64,000 nucleotides of DNA, from assembly GCA_002412625.1 (NCBI GenBank), contig DHVK01000036.1, positions 17,354 to 81,353 on the forward strand, given 5' to 3'. Numbering within the stretch: the stretch's first letter is position 1; each line of letters opens with the position of its first letter. The translations under genes and the position numbers were made by a program. A model generated the notes under the pieces. The model had not been told where the DNA came from, did not search any database, and worked only from the letters and a program-made list of their open reading frames with translations. Source of the DNA: Cloacimonetes bacterium UBA5210. GTDB taxonomy: Bacteria > Cloacimonadota > Cloacimonadia > Cloacimonadales > Cloacimonadaceae. Shown in pieces: positions 53,933 through 62,755 of the stretch.

Positions 53933-55926
53933 TGCTGTTTGTCTTTTCCGCACTTTTCGCTCTGCTGATCTCAGCTTTATTGTACCACAGAAGCCAGCCC
54001 CGGCTCAGCCGGGGGCGCAGGGGCATGCTGTTTGGACTTCGCAGTATAGCGCTATATATTCTGCTCCTGATTTTGCTGAGCCCGATTTTGCACTTCATCA
54101 CGCAGAAACAGAAAGCCCCGCAAATCCTTTTTCTGAAGGACACCAGCCGCTCCATGGACATCACCCGGGATGGTTTCAGCAAGCAAGATTTGCTGAAGGA
54201 ACCGTTGCAACTATTGAAACAGAAGTATCAGCAAGCCGGATACAATATTCTGGAATACAGCTTTGCCGACGGTACTCAGGGCTCAAACGCGAACAGTCTG
54301 CTGGGCAAAAGCCTGGCAGAGATCGGCATAAAGGAAGATTTCAGCCGCATTCAAGCGCTCATCCTGGCCTCCGATGGCTGGCTGAGGGACGAAAACTTTG
54401 GCCCGGTTTCTCGTCTGGGAATCCCGCTTTATGCCCTTGCCGATACTGCCCGCTTTGTAGCAGGAGACCTCGCCGTGATGAATGTGCAGGCCAATCGCTA
54501 TGCATACCGCAACGAAAGCACCATCATCCGCGCCGGAATCCTGGCGACAGACTATAGCGGCCCCGCCCGGGTGAACTTGTATCTCGGGCAAAACCGCATC
54601 GGCAACCAGACCCTGAATCTGGAAGCGGGAATCGAGCAGTATGCCGAGTTCACCCACAGATTCCCCCAAACCGGGTTCTACAACTTCCGGGTGGAAGCAG
54701 AACCATTGGCACAAGAGCAGCGTCTGGGCAACAATGCCATTCCCGGGGCGATCGAGGTTCTGGCGGAGAAGGAACTGATCGCCGTCTTCAGTGATGCCCC
54801 AGGTTGGGACAACAAGTTCATCCTGGACGCGATCGCCACCAATCCCCGTTGGCAGAGCGTATCTTACCAATTGCGCAACGCCGTGGCATATAAGGGTGAA
54901 GAGATCGCCACTCTGCCTGATAGCGAGCGTCCGGTGGTTATCGTGATCATCAACAACGGCAATCTGCGCCTCGATGCGCAATCCTGCCGCTATATCGAAG
55001 ATCGCCTCAAGCGCGGTTCCGGATTGTTCTATCAGGGATTGCCCCTGCCCGAATTAACAGACTTCTTGCCCCTGATTCGCTCCAATATCACCAGCCCCTA
55101 TCAGGGTTTTGTGCAGCTCAACAACGCCGGGAAAGCATATCCCATGCTCTCTGCTCTGGATCGCGAAGCCGGCAAGCTGCCGCCTCTGGACTACTATTAC
55201 CTTAGCCCTGCCCCGGGAAGCGAGATTCTGGGAGTTATGAACAATCCTCAGAGCTCTCCCGCTCTTGCCATCCGCCAAACCGGACAATCCCGTGCCCTCT
55301 CGCTCAGCTTTCTGAACCTCTGGAAGTGGCAGCTGCAGAGCGCCGACTCCGGTTATCAGAAGATGCTGGTAAACTCCCTCACCTGGCTGAGCAACAAAGC
55401 CCTGGGCAGCTACAGTGCTATCTACAAAAGCAGCTATCTGCAGGGCGAAAGTATCATCATCCGGCTTCGGGCAGAAGATGACATTCGCAGCCACGATCTG
55501 GATCAAAACCCCCAGATCAGCATCTTTGATACTGCCGGAAAACTGCTGCTGCAGGACTTTATGACACGCCGGGGCGAGGAGTATCTGTTTGAAACAGACC
55601 TCAGTGAGTCCGGAAACTACAGCTTTGAGATCCGTGAACCCGAGGGCAATAAAAGCAGCCGGGGCAGCTTCGCCATCGCCGAAATGGCTGTGGAAGAGCG
55701 TGATTTCGATTTCAACCTCCCGCTTCTGGGCTATCTGGCCTCCGAAAGCCGGGGCAGAATCATCCCCATCCAGAGCGTGGATAAACACCAGGCTCTTCCC
55801 CCCACAATCCGAACCGAGATCCTCAAGCGTGAATTCAACCTCTATAAACAGTGGTACATCATCGCGCTTTTCATCCTCACTTTCTGCCTGGAACTCTTTT
55901 TCCGCCGCAGATGGGGACTTCTATAA
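53932..55926 (+). CDS. Membrane protein with VWA-like (MIDAS) domain
   Basis: 664 residues. Two N-terminal membrane helices (about 2-18 and 36-56) and one C-terminal helix (about 641-656) surround a large periplasmic part. A metal-ion adhesion motif D70-T-S72-R-S74 follows the second helix. Further on are beta-sandwich and amidotransferase-like stretches (LIAVFSDAPGWDNKFILDAI, VVIVIINNGNLRLDAQSCRY). The layout recalls Bacteroidota proteins near BatA/BatB. The function is unknown; it might gate or monitor the neighbouring surface proteins. Confidence 0.72.
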   Translation: MLFVFSALFALLISALLYHRSQPRLSRGRRGMLFGLRSIALYILLLILLSPILHFITQKQKAPQILFLKDTSRSMDITRDGFSKQDLLKEPLQLLKQKYQQAGYNILEYSFADGTQGSNANSLLGKSLAEIGIKEDFSRIQALILASDGWLRDENFGPVSRLGIPLYALADTARFVAGDLAVMNVQANRYAYRNESTIIRAGILATDYSGPARVNLYLGQNRIGNQTLNLEAGIEQYAEFTHRFPQTGFYNFRVEAEPLAQEQRLGNNAIPGAIEVLAEKELIAVFSDAPGWDNKFILDAIATNPRWQSVSYQLRNAVAYKGEEIATLPDSERPVVIVIINNGNLRLDAQSCRYIEDRLKRGSGLFYQGLPLPELTDFLPLIRSNITSPYQGFVQLNNAGKAYPMLSALDREAGKLPPLDYYYLSPAPGSEILGVMNNPQSSPALAIRQTGQSRALSLSFLNLWKWQLQSADSGYQKMLVNSLTWLSNKALGSYSAIYKSSYLQGESIIIRLRAEDDIRSHDLDQNPQISIFDTAGKLLLQDFMTRRGEEYLFETDLSESGNYSFEIREPEGNKSSRGSFAIAEMAVEERDFDFNLPLLGYLASESRGRIIPIQSVDKHQALPPTIRTEILKREFNLYKQWYIIALFILTFCLELFFRRRWGLL

Positions 55927-55953
55927 AGATCATCATACCAAGGAGATAATGCC

Positions 55954-56721
55954 ATGCCGTACTTTATCCTGTTACTCGCCGGCCTACTGGTCGCCGGAAT
56001 CCTGTTTTGGATGAAAGAATCCAAGAACAGCTATGCCCTTCTGGGAATTGCCTTTATCGTGGGCATCACCATCTTCAGCGTATTCTTCTGGCAGAGTCGC
56101 AAAGCCGAATCCAGCCTGCGCGTAGTGGGCTATTCCAGCAAACTCTTCGATTCCGACCTCGTGAAATGGAACGTATCTTTGCAAAAGAGCGTCGGTAACG
56201 CCGAACTCAGCAGCGGCTACAAAGGGATGAACTCCGATGTGAAAGCCTTTCGGGAATACCTTGTAACCCAGGGCTTTACTGAAGGCGAAATCAGCGTGCA
56301 GCCCGTTTCCAGCTTTCCCCGTTATGATAACTACGGTTCCATGACCGGATACAGCCTGAACCAGGAGATCTTCCTGCTCTCCGATAAACTGGACAAGGTG
56401 GAAGATCTTGCGCTAAACCCGGATTTCATCGCCGACCGTGGCATGGTGCTGCAAAACAGCCGTCTGGAATATCTTTATACCAAGCTTCCGGAGCTGAAGC
56501 AGGAACTACTGGCCTCTGCCACCGAAGATGCCCTGGCGCGTGCCCGGGAAATCTCCGGCTCCGCAAACACCAAATTGGGTAAGATGCGGGAAGCCCGCGC
56601 CGGCGTGTTCCAGATCACTGAGCCCTATTCCACCGATGTCTCGGACTACGGGATCTACAACACCAGCACCCGCAAGAAGAGCATCAGCGTTACCCTTACC
56701 GCGTATTTTTATCTGAAGTAG
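55954..56721 (+). CDS. SIMPL-domain (DUF541) protein
   Basis: 255 residues with two N-terminal hydrophobic stretches (about 2-16 and 24-44) and a SIMPL domain (about 52-255): GYSSKLFDSDLVKWNVSLQK, EISVQPVSSFPRYD, YSLNQEIFLLSDKLDKVEDL, EDALARAREISGSANTKLG and KKSISVTLTAYFYLK. SIMPL proteins form periplasmic oligomers of uncertain role. AAGGAGAT precedes the ATG. Last gene of the surface cluster. Confidence 0.85.
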   Translation: MPYFILLLAGLLVAGILFWMKESKNSYALLGIAFIVGITIFSVFFWQSRKAESSLRVVGYSSKLFDSDLVKWNVSLQKSVGNAELSSGYKGMNSDVKAFREYLVTQGFTEGEISVQPVSSFPRYDNYGSMTGYSLNQEIFLLSDKLDKVEDLALNPDFIADRGMVLQNSRLEYLYTKLPELKQELLASATEDALARAREISGSANTKLGKMREARAGVFQITEPYSTDVSDYGIYNTSTRKKSISVTLTAYFYLK

Positions 56722-56756
56722 AAGCACTTATCAAACCGTAGATACAATAGCCAATA

Positions 56757-56787
56757 ACAAAAAGGCTGCCCCGCAAGAGGCAGCCTT
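56757..56787 (-). terminator. Terminator of the FadL-type gene
   Basis: AAGGCTGCC (56779-56787 read on the minus strand) pairs with GGCAGCCTT (56762-56770 read on the minus strand) and is followed by TTTTTG. It lies 21 bases beyond the stop at 56809. The U-run favours minus-strand transcription, but the stem could serve both converging genes. Confidence 0.88.
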
Positions 56788-56808
56788 AACTGCAACACAC
56801 AGATATGT

Positions 56809-58131
56809 TTAGAATTTATAGGTGAGGCCGATGTTACCGGAAATGGAGTTTGAATTGAACTTTCCGGGGGCGTTGTTTGCGGTAATGTCTGCATCGGTGA
56901 TTTCGCGTTCGCTGAACATCACCCATTGAGCATTGGCTTCGATGCCAATCTTGCCAAATTCTCTGCCCCAACCGAGGTTGCTGCTGAATTTGTCGCTGAT
57001 ATCAGACAGGGTGGGAGTTTGGGTGGCTTCGGGAATCGGAGTTTGGTCGTAGAAAAAGCCCATGCGCAGTTTGTTCATGCCCATGCGGTATTCCGCGCCC
57101 ATACTCACCCGATGGGTGTTTTCCCAATCAAAGATAATTTCGGATTGTGAAACGGACATTGTGGAGGTAATGACGATCGGATCCTTCATCTCCACCACTA
57201 CTTTGTCCAAACGGTCCCACATGGTGTAAGCGTAATCCAGAGTGAGGGTCAGATTGGGAATTCTGGTAGAGGCAAAACCGATACCGATTTCAGCAGGAAG
57301 CTTGAGATCAGCGTCGATGTCAGATGTCCCGCCCAATTTCATTGCGGGAGTACCATCTGCTGCTGCCGGCATCCACAATAGTACTTCCGCGTCGCCTTCC
57401 ATCGCTATGGTTGAGGGCAGTTTACCGGAGAGCCCGATGGACATGCACCAAGTCGGTTTGAACATGATGCCCATGTTTGCGCCAATACCCATTCCGCTGC
57501 CGGAAAGATCTGAAGTGAGAGGAGCGTAGGGACTGGCCGGGAATTTTACCTGCGCCAGATCCATTGTTCCATACATCGCGCTCAAACCTGCTCCGATAGA
57601 GAGGTTGGGCAGAAGCTGATATGCCACCGTGGGGTGGATATCGATCACGGCAATGCTGCTCAGCATCTCATCTTCCGGGAATCCGGCAGAATAGACAAAC
57701 GGAGCTCCGGGAAGCTCGTAAGCATTCCAGGTGGTGCCCAAACCATAAGGCACATAAACACCCAAACCGTATTTCAGGCGGGAGTTTTTGGTCATGGTGA
57801 GGAAGGCATTGGGGAACATCCGCAGGCTTTTTTCGGCCTCATATTCCTTGGCGCTGTATCCGGGATTTGAAGTAACTGCAGTACCGCTGGGATCCCAAGT
57901 GGCTGTTGGCATAATGAAAGTACCGCCCAAAGAGACGGAGTTTTCATTCATAAAGCCCAAGCCGGCAGGGTTCCAAAACATGGCACTGGCATCATCGCTC
58001 AAACCGCGGAAGGCACCACCCATGGAAGTGGCTCTGGAGCCTACTCCAGTGAGGGCAAAACCACCGGCAAACAGTTGCCCGGCGATTAGCACCATAGACA
58101 TCATAATCGTGATGTTACGAATTTGCTTCAT
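56809..58131 (-). CDS. OmpP1/FadL/TodX-family outer-membrane channel
   Basis: 440 residues with a signal peptide (1-22). The family start is clear: GFALTGVGSRATSMGGAFRG followed by DDASAMFWNPAGLGFM. Further strands include FLTMTKNSRLKYGLGVYVPYG, LNYDY-like LTLDYAYTMWDRLDKVVVEM, WENTHRVSMGAEYRM and the terminal NSISGNIGLTYKF. FadL channels carry hydrophobic compounds across the outer membrane. Here the ligand is unknown. The leader carries a perfect palindrome. Confidence 0.92.
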   Translation of the reverse strand: MKQIRNITIMMSMVLIAGQLFAGGFALTGVGSRATSMGGAFRGLSDDASAMFWNPAGLGFMNENSVSLGGTFIMPTATWDPSGTAVTSNPGYSAKEYEAEKSLRMFPNAFLTMTKNSRLKYGLGVYVPYGLGTTWNAYELPGAPFVYSAGFPEDEMLSSIAVIDIHPTVAYQLLPNLSIGAGLSAMYGTMDLAQVKFPASPYAPLTSDLSGSGMGIGANMGIMFKPTWCMSIGLSGKLPSTIAMEGDAEVLLWMPAAADGTPAMKLGGTSDIDADLKLPAEIGIGFASTRIPNLTLTLDYAYTMWDRLDKVVVEMKDPIVITSTMSVSQSEIIFDWENTHRVSMGAEYRMGMNKLRMGFFYDQTPIPEATQTPTLSDISDKFSSNLGWGREFGKIGIEANAQWVMFSEREITDADITANNAPGKFNSNSISGNIGLTYKF

Positions 58132-58149
58132 AGCTATTCTCCTTATAAT

Positions 58150-58166
58150 TACCGATCCAATCGGTA
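58150..58166. promoter_or_regulatory. Perfect 7-3-7 palindrome in the fadL-type leader
   Basis: TACCGATCCAATCGGTA is a perfect inverted repeat between the ribosome binding site (AAGGAG) and the promoter, about 19 bases before the ATG. It is likely an operator for a dimeric repressor; a leader hairpin is the other possibility. Confidence 0.5.
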
Positions 58167-58185
58167 GTTCAGACTATGTTGTTGA

Positions 58186-58213
58186 ACGATATTCAAAGCG
58201 CAAATCTCGTCAA
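58186..58213 (-). promoter_or_regulatory. Promoter of the FadL-type gene
   Basis: On the minus strand TTGACG (58208-58213), a 16-base spacer and TATCGT (58186-58191), about 55 bases before the ATG. Confidence 0.5.
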
Positions 58214-58431
58214 GAAATATTTTGAATCAACCCGGATTTCATGATTTGAATTGGGCTCTATGAGTGTATGGTGGGGCCTCAGTAAAGTCTTCTCATAAGG
58301 CTCGCTATTTGAGGTGGATACCACTTCCCGCATCAGTCATAAGCCAGTGATTTCAGATGTTGGATTATTTGCCTTGACGTCTTTCGGGAAAATGAGATGC
58401 TGCCGAAAATCGTTTTGTTTGAGAGTAGATC

Positions 58432-61400
58432 ATGATTAGGTATATTCCACCCTTCATTTTACACATGTATGAAGCCAATCAGCTGGCCGGCCAGTTTGAG
58501 GCTTATGTAGTAGTGTTTGATATAGTAGATTTCACACAGTCTTGCGCCGGTTTGTTTGATCAAGAGGAGCAAGGGGCTGTAAAACTGAGCCGCTATCTGG
58601 ATAAAGTGTTTTCCACTCCGGTTGAGGTTGCAGAGCGACATGGCGGCTTTGTAAGCTCATATTCCGGCGATGCCTGCACCCTTTTGTTTCCTTGTTGCAA
58701 TGCTGCCGATCTTTGGGCTGCTGTGTCCACGATCGACCACTATTTTCGCAACAAATCCCAGATCGAGAGTTTGCAAGTGAAGGTACGGCTTGCAGTTAGC
58801 TATGGCTTTGTGCAGTGGAAGATCTATGAAAACGACTTTCAGAATGAATACGTGTTCTTTGGCGAGGGCATCGACGAAGTGATAAGAGTGCAAAAGGGCA
58901 AACATGACCATGCTCTGAGCAAGCTTGCAGCCGAGAAGATCGGCATTGCCTTGTTCGTGGAAGAGGGAGATGTCTTTCTTCCCAAAGAGGATTCTATCAA
59001 TCTGCCGGATCGCTCTGCTGAGAGTTATCTGGATTATCGTTATAAACCTGCAAGCCAGAGCCGTTTTTGCCACATTCGCTATCGTGAAACCAGGCAAGGA
59101 GCTGGCTACCGCTCGGCTGGTTTCTGCTTTATCCGCCTGAAAAGCCCCATCCCTGATCAGGATCCCATCGTGGTGCAACACATAAACGAATTGGCGGATA
59201 CCTATCATGGGCTGGTCAACAAGCTTGAGTATTCAGACAAAGGGTTCCTGGCCATAGTGATTTTTGGCATTCCCATCAAAGGCGGGAATACTGCTCGTGA
59301 TATGTGCAATTTTGCCTTGGATTTATCCCGGCAAACACCAGAAGTAGCGATTGGGCTTACCAATGGATTTGTGCTTGCCTGTTACACCGGCGGTGGGGAC
59401 GCCAAAGAATACACCACTTTTGGCCAACACATGAATCTTGCTGCCCGCTTAATGGAAGTTGCCAAGAAAGGCGAGATCCTCACAGACGATACTTTATATG
59501 ATAATATGGGTACATACTTTTTCTTCCAGAGTGCTGGCTTCACCCGCTGCAAAGGCTTCAAGGAGCCAATAAGGATCAACATCCTAGTGCATAAACTAAG
59601 CTATCGTGATTTCTTCCGGAGCAGCGATTTCTTTGGACGCGAGCCGGAATTGGCAGAGATTGTGGGACGGATCAAAGAGAAACTCGAGCATCCCGAAGGC
59701 AGTAACCTCGTGCTATATGTTTCCGGTGATCCCGGCATTGGTAAAAGCCAGCTTGTCAAAGAAGCAGCCAAACTTTCGGAGATCGACAATGATGCCTATC
59801 TACAACTGTATGTGAGCTGTGAAGAAAAGAACAATAGAGCGCTATCTGCCATCAAGCAGATCTTGGGGCAGATCTTTAGAGTGAAGATCTGGGACGATCC
59901 CATTATCCGCCAGAATCAGTTTCGTGGCGGATGGCACGATTTAGCCAAAAATGACCCGGAAATGAAGCGCATCGAATCTTTCATAGCTTCTCTGCTAAAT
60001 ATCACCTGGCCTGATTCCGAATGGTCTCAGGTCCCCAAAGCGCAACAGCAGTCACTGCGTCACGAAGCCTTTGTCACATTGCTGAAGAAGCTCACTTGGG
60101 CATATAAGACCATCATGCTGTTCATTGATGACGGACAGTGGCTGGATCCGGAAAGCTTATCCTATCTGCAAGCGCTGAGTGCTGCCGGAGCAAGCCCCGA
60201 AATCGTGATCTCAGCATGTCGCTATATTCCTGGTGGGACGGTGGATTTTAGCTTGGAAAACCACGATAAAATAGATATCCAGCTCAAAGCTCTGGATAAA
60301 GCCGCCGTCAGGCAGATCATCCAGAATCTTTTGCGACAGAGTGCGGAAGTGCCGGACGACACCATCGAGTTCATCAATTCGCTGGCGCAGGGGTTACCGC
60401 TCTTCATTACGCATCTTACCATGGATATGGTGGAAAGAGGCAAAATAGACGAGAATGGCTACATCACCAGCAAGGATGAATACAGATCCATAATGATCAT
60501 TGACGATGTGATTGATATGAGGATAGATAACCTTTCTGAACGCCTGCAACAGTGCTTGTATCGTGCCTCAGTATTAGGGCGTAGATTTCCGGTGGAAGTG
60601 CTGGCCAAAATGCTGGATACAAAGCTGCAAACTGAACTGCGCGAGGGTGAAACCAATCGCATTTGGGAACGCTTCATCCAATCCACCATACCGGATCCGG
60701 ACCATGGTATTGCCCCCTTGGAATACATCTTTTCCCACATACTGATCCAGACAGTTGCCTACAAAAGGCTGCTGGAAGACAACAAAGTGATATATCACGC
60801 GGAAGCCGCCAAAGCCATGGAAGCTGTGTTTGACAACAAGGAAGTCCATGCCCAGGAAATTGCCAATCACTATGAGCTTGCTCAGGTGCGGGACAAAGCT
60901 GCTGAATACTATCATCTTGCGGGTAGTTTCTACCTCGATCAATACATCTACACCAGGGCTATCTTTTGTTTGCGTAAAGCCTTGGAACTCAGAGAACAGC
61001 TAAATCAATTCCAGGATATTGCCAGGGTGCTAAATGACTGGGCCAGGCTCTTAATATCGCAAGGGGATGAAACCAGCATGATCGAAGCTTCCCAAAAACT
61101 GGAGCGCTCTTTGGATACATGTTCGTTGATCGAAAGAATCCCCGGACCGCTAAGTGCCGAGACCTATAACGTTAAGGCAAACCTGATGCTGAAACTCTCC
61201 GAATACAAAGAGGCGGAAGCGCTATTTCTGAAAACTCTGGATATTCGCCAATCTGCTGTGCCGCAAGACAAAGCCTTGATGGCGATGGTAATGCACGATC
61301 TGGCCAATTGTTACTACCAATGTGGACAACCGGAAGAAGCTGTGAGTTACTTCCGGCAAGCAATAGCTATCTGGGAAGAAAGCACTCAAGGCGAAAGCCC

Positions 61401-62586
61401 CGATTTGGCAGATTCACTGAACGATCTGGCCAGAGTGCTCGCCGATATGGATTGCAATGAGGAAGCAGAGCAGTATTTTCAGAAGGCAGTACGAATCCGG
61501 GAAAAGACCCTGGGGGGAAGGCACGTGGACCTCACAGAATCCCTCAACGACTATGCCTCATTTCTGGCTGGCCACAATCGCTATATAGAAGCTGAGCCAC
61601 TCTTTGCGCGCGCTCTGAAGATCAGAAAGGATATCTTGGGGGACAAACACACTCTGGTGGCAGATACCCTGCATGCTCTGGGAGTGCTGTATCAGAAGAT
61701 CAATGAAGATACGCTGGCCTTCGCTCACCTGAATCAGGCTTTGCAGATTCGCCTGGAAGCTTTGAACGCAAACTCTGCTGATTTGGCTGAATCCTACCAC
61801 CACATCGGGATCTATCATCGCGATAAAACACATTACGATGAGGCCAAAGACATGCTGATCAATGCCCTTAGAATCCGAGAATCCGTCTATGAACCGGATC
61901 ATCCCGCGATTGCTGAGACTCTAAATCAATTGGGAAACGTATATCAACTCCTTGGAGACAATGCGGCAGCAGATATCTGCTTCATCCGAGCTACCGAAAT
62001 CCAGACTAAAAGCTTGAATGATAAGCATTCAGATTACGCGGGCACCCTCAATGATCATGCCGGTCTGGATATGGAACAAGGTAATTATCCAGATGCGGAG
62101 AAAAAGCTTCTTTCTGCTCTGGAAATTCGCAAAAAAGTGGGCGGAGAAGAGAGCATGGGAGTAGCGGAAACCTTGAATGATCTGGCAAGTCTATACTTGA
62201 TGCAGGGCATCAAACTCGACGAAGCTGAAGAGCTCTTGCTGCGAGCATTGGCCATACGTATTGAAAAGCATGGAAACTTTCATCGCCTCACCAGTGAAAC
62301 CATGAGTTATCTGGGCATGCTCTACATCAAAAAAGAAGATTTTGATCAGGCAGAACACTTCATGATGAGGGCATTGGCCGTAAGACGTGAAGGTGGGGAT
62401 GAAGACCTCAATTTTCTGAAGTCTCTGAACGAACTTGCCGATTTCTTGATGAAGACCGGCAAACACGATCGGGCAATCACCCTGCTCAAAGAGATTATAA
62501 AGAGCAGAGAAGAGATTCAGGGCAAGGATCATCCGGATACTTTGCTAACGAAAGTAAGCCTTGCCCAGCTTACCGGCAAGACTTGA
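58432..62586 (+). CDS. Soluble-adenylyl-cyclase-like protein: two cyclase domains, ATPase, TPR array
   Basis: 1384 residues, no signal peptide. Cyclase domain 1 (about 23-165) keeps the metal-binding aspartates D30 (FDIVDFT) and D80 (YSGDA), but lacks the Asn/Arg pair. Cyclase domain 2 (about 225-385) lacks the aspartates but has N335 and R339 (EYTTFGQHMNLAARL). The active site would therefore form between the two, as in mammalian soluble adenylyl cyclase. An AAA/STAND-type ATPase follows with Walker A GDPGIGKS (432-439) and Walker B FIDDG (D566, D567). From about 830 to the end there are about a dozen kinesin-light-chain-like TPRs (42 residues, e.g. ALKIRKDILGDKHTLVADTL). The adenine-selecting lysine position near D80 is serine, so the product is uncertain. 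Confidence 0.85.
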   Translation: MIRYIPPFILHMYEANQLAGQFEAYVVVFDIVDFTQSCAGLFDQEEQGAVKLSRYLDKVFSTPVEVAERHGGFVSSYSGDACTLLFPCCNAADLWAAVSTIDHYFRNKSQIESLQVKVRLAVSYGFVQWKIYENDFQNEYVFFGEGIDEVIRVQKGKHDHALSKLAAEKIGIALFVEEGDVFLPKEDSINLPDRSAESYLDYRYKPASQSRFCHIRYRETRQGAGYRSAGFCFIRLKSPIPDQDPIVVQHINELADTYHGLVNKLEYSDKGFLAIVIFGIPIKGGNTARDMCNFALDLSRQTPEVAIGLTNGFVLACYTGGGDAKEYTTFGQHMNLAARLMEVAKKGEILTDDTLYDNMGTYFFFQSAGFTRCKGFKEPIRINILVHKLSYRDFFRSSDFFGREPELAEIVGRIKEKLEHPEGSNLVLYVSGDPGIGKSQLVKEAAKLSEIDNDAYLQLYVSCEEKNNRALSAIKQILGQIFRVKIWDDPIIRQNQFRGGWHDLAKNDPEMKRIESFIASLLNITWPDSEWSQVPKAQQQSLRHEAFVTLLKKLTWAYKTIMLFIDDGQWLDPESLSYLQALSAAGASPEIVISACRYIPGGTVDFSLENHDKIDIQLKALDKAAVRQIIQNLLRQSAEVPDDTIEFINSLAQGLPLFITHLTMDMVERGKIDENGYITSKDEYRSIMIIDDVIDMRIDNLSERLQQCLYRASVLGRRFPVEVLAKMLDTKLQTELREGETNRIWERFIQSTIPDPDHGIAPLEYIFSHILIQTVAYKRLLEDNKVIYHAEAAKAMEAVFDNKEVHAQEIANHYELAQVRDKAAEYYHLAGSFYLDQYIYTRAIFCLRKALELREQLNQFQDIARVLNDWARLLISQGDETSMIEASQKLERSLDTCSLIERIPGPLSAETYNVKANLMLKLSEYKEAEALFLKTLDIRQSAVPQDKALMAMVMHDLANCYYQCGQPEEAVSYFRQAIAIWEESTQGESPDLADSLNDLARVLADMDCNEEAEQYFQKAVRIREKTLGGRHVDLTESLNDYASFLAGHNRYIEAEPLFARALKIRKDILGDKHTLVADTLHALGVLYQKINEDTLAFAHLNQALQIRLEALNANSADLAESYHHIGIYHRDKTHYDEAKDMLINALRIRESVYEPDHPAIAETLNQLGNVYQLLGDNAAADICFIRATEIQTKSLNDKHSDYAGTLNDHAGLDMEQGNYPDAEKKLLSALEIRKKVGGEESMGVAETLNDLASLYLMQGIKLDEAEELLLRALAIRIEKHGNFHRLTSETMSYLGMLYIKKEDFDQAEHFMMRALAVRREGGDEDLNFLKSLNELADFLMKTGKHDRAITLLKEIIKSREEIQGKDHPDTLLTKVSLAQLTGKT

Positions 62587-62755
62587 GCATAGATATGCCC
62601 TGTTCTATCAGCAATCCACATATAGCTTTACCCCCATTTGTCCAAGTGACTCTTGATAATTACACACAGCACCTTAGCTCTCCCCTCAAAAGATTGTCTT
62701 GACTTCATCGGCTTTGCCGGAATTCTGGAGGAAAGATGAATTGTGAGGAATGATC

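Larger units (their letters stand above)
58132..58431. other. Divergent intergenic region with a possible operator
   Basis: 300 bases between the fadL-type gene and the cyclase-like gene. The left part holds the minus-strand promoter and palindrome described separately. On the right a TTGACG at 58374-58379 faces the cyclase-like gene but lacks a good -10 box. No repeat element or small gene is seen. Confidence 0.45.
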
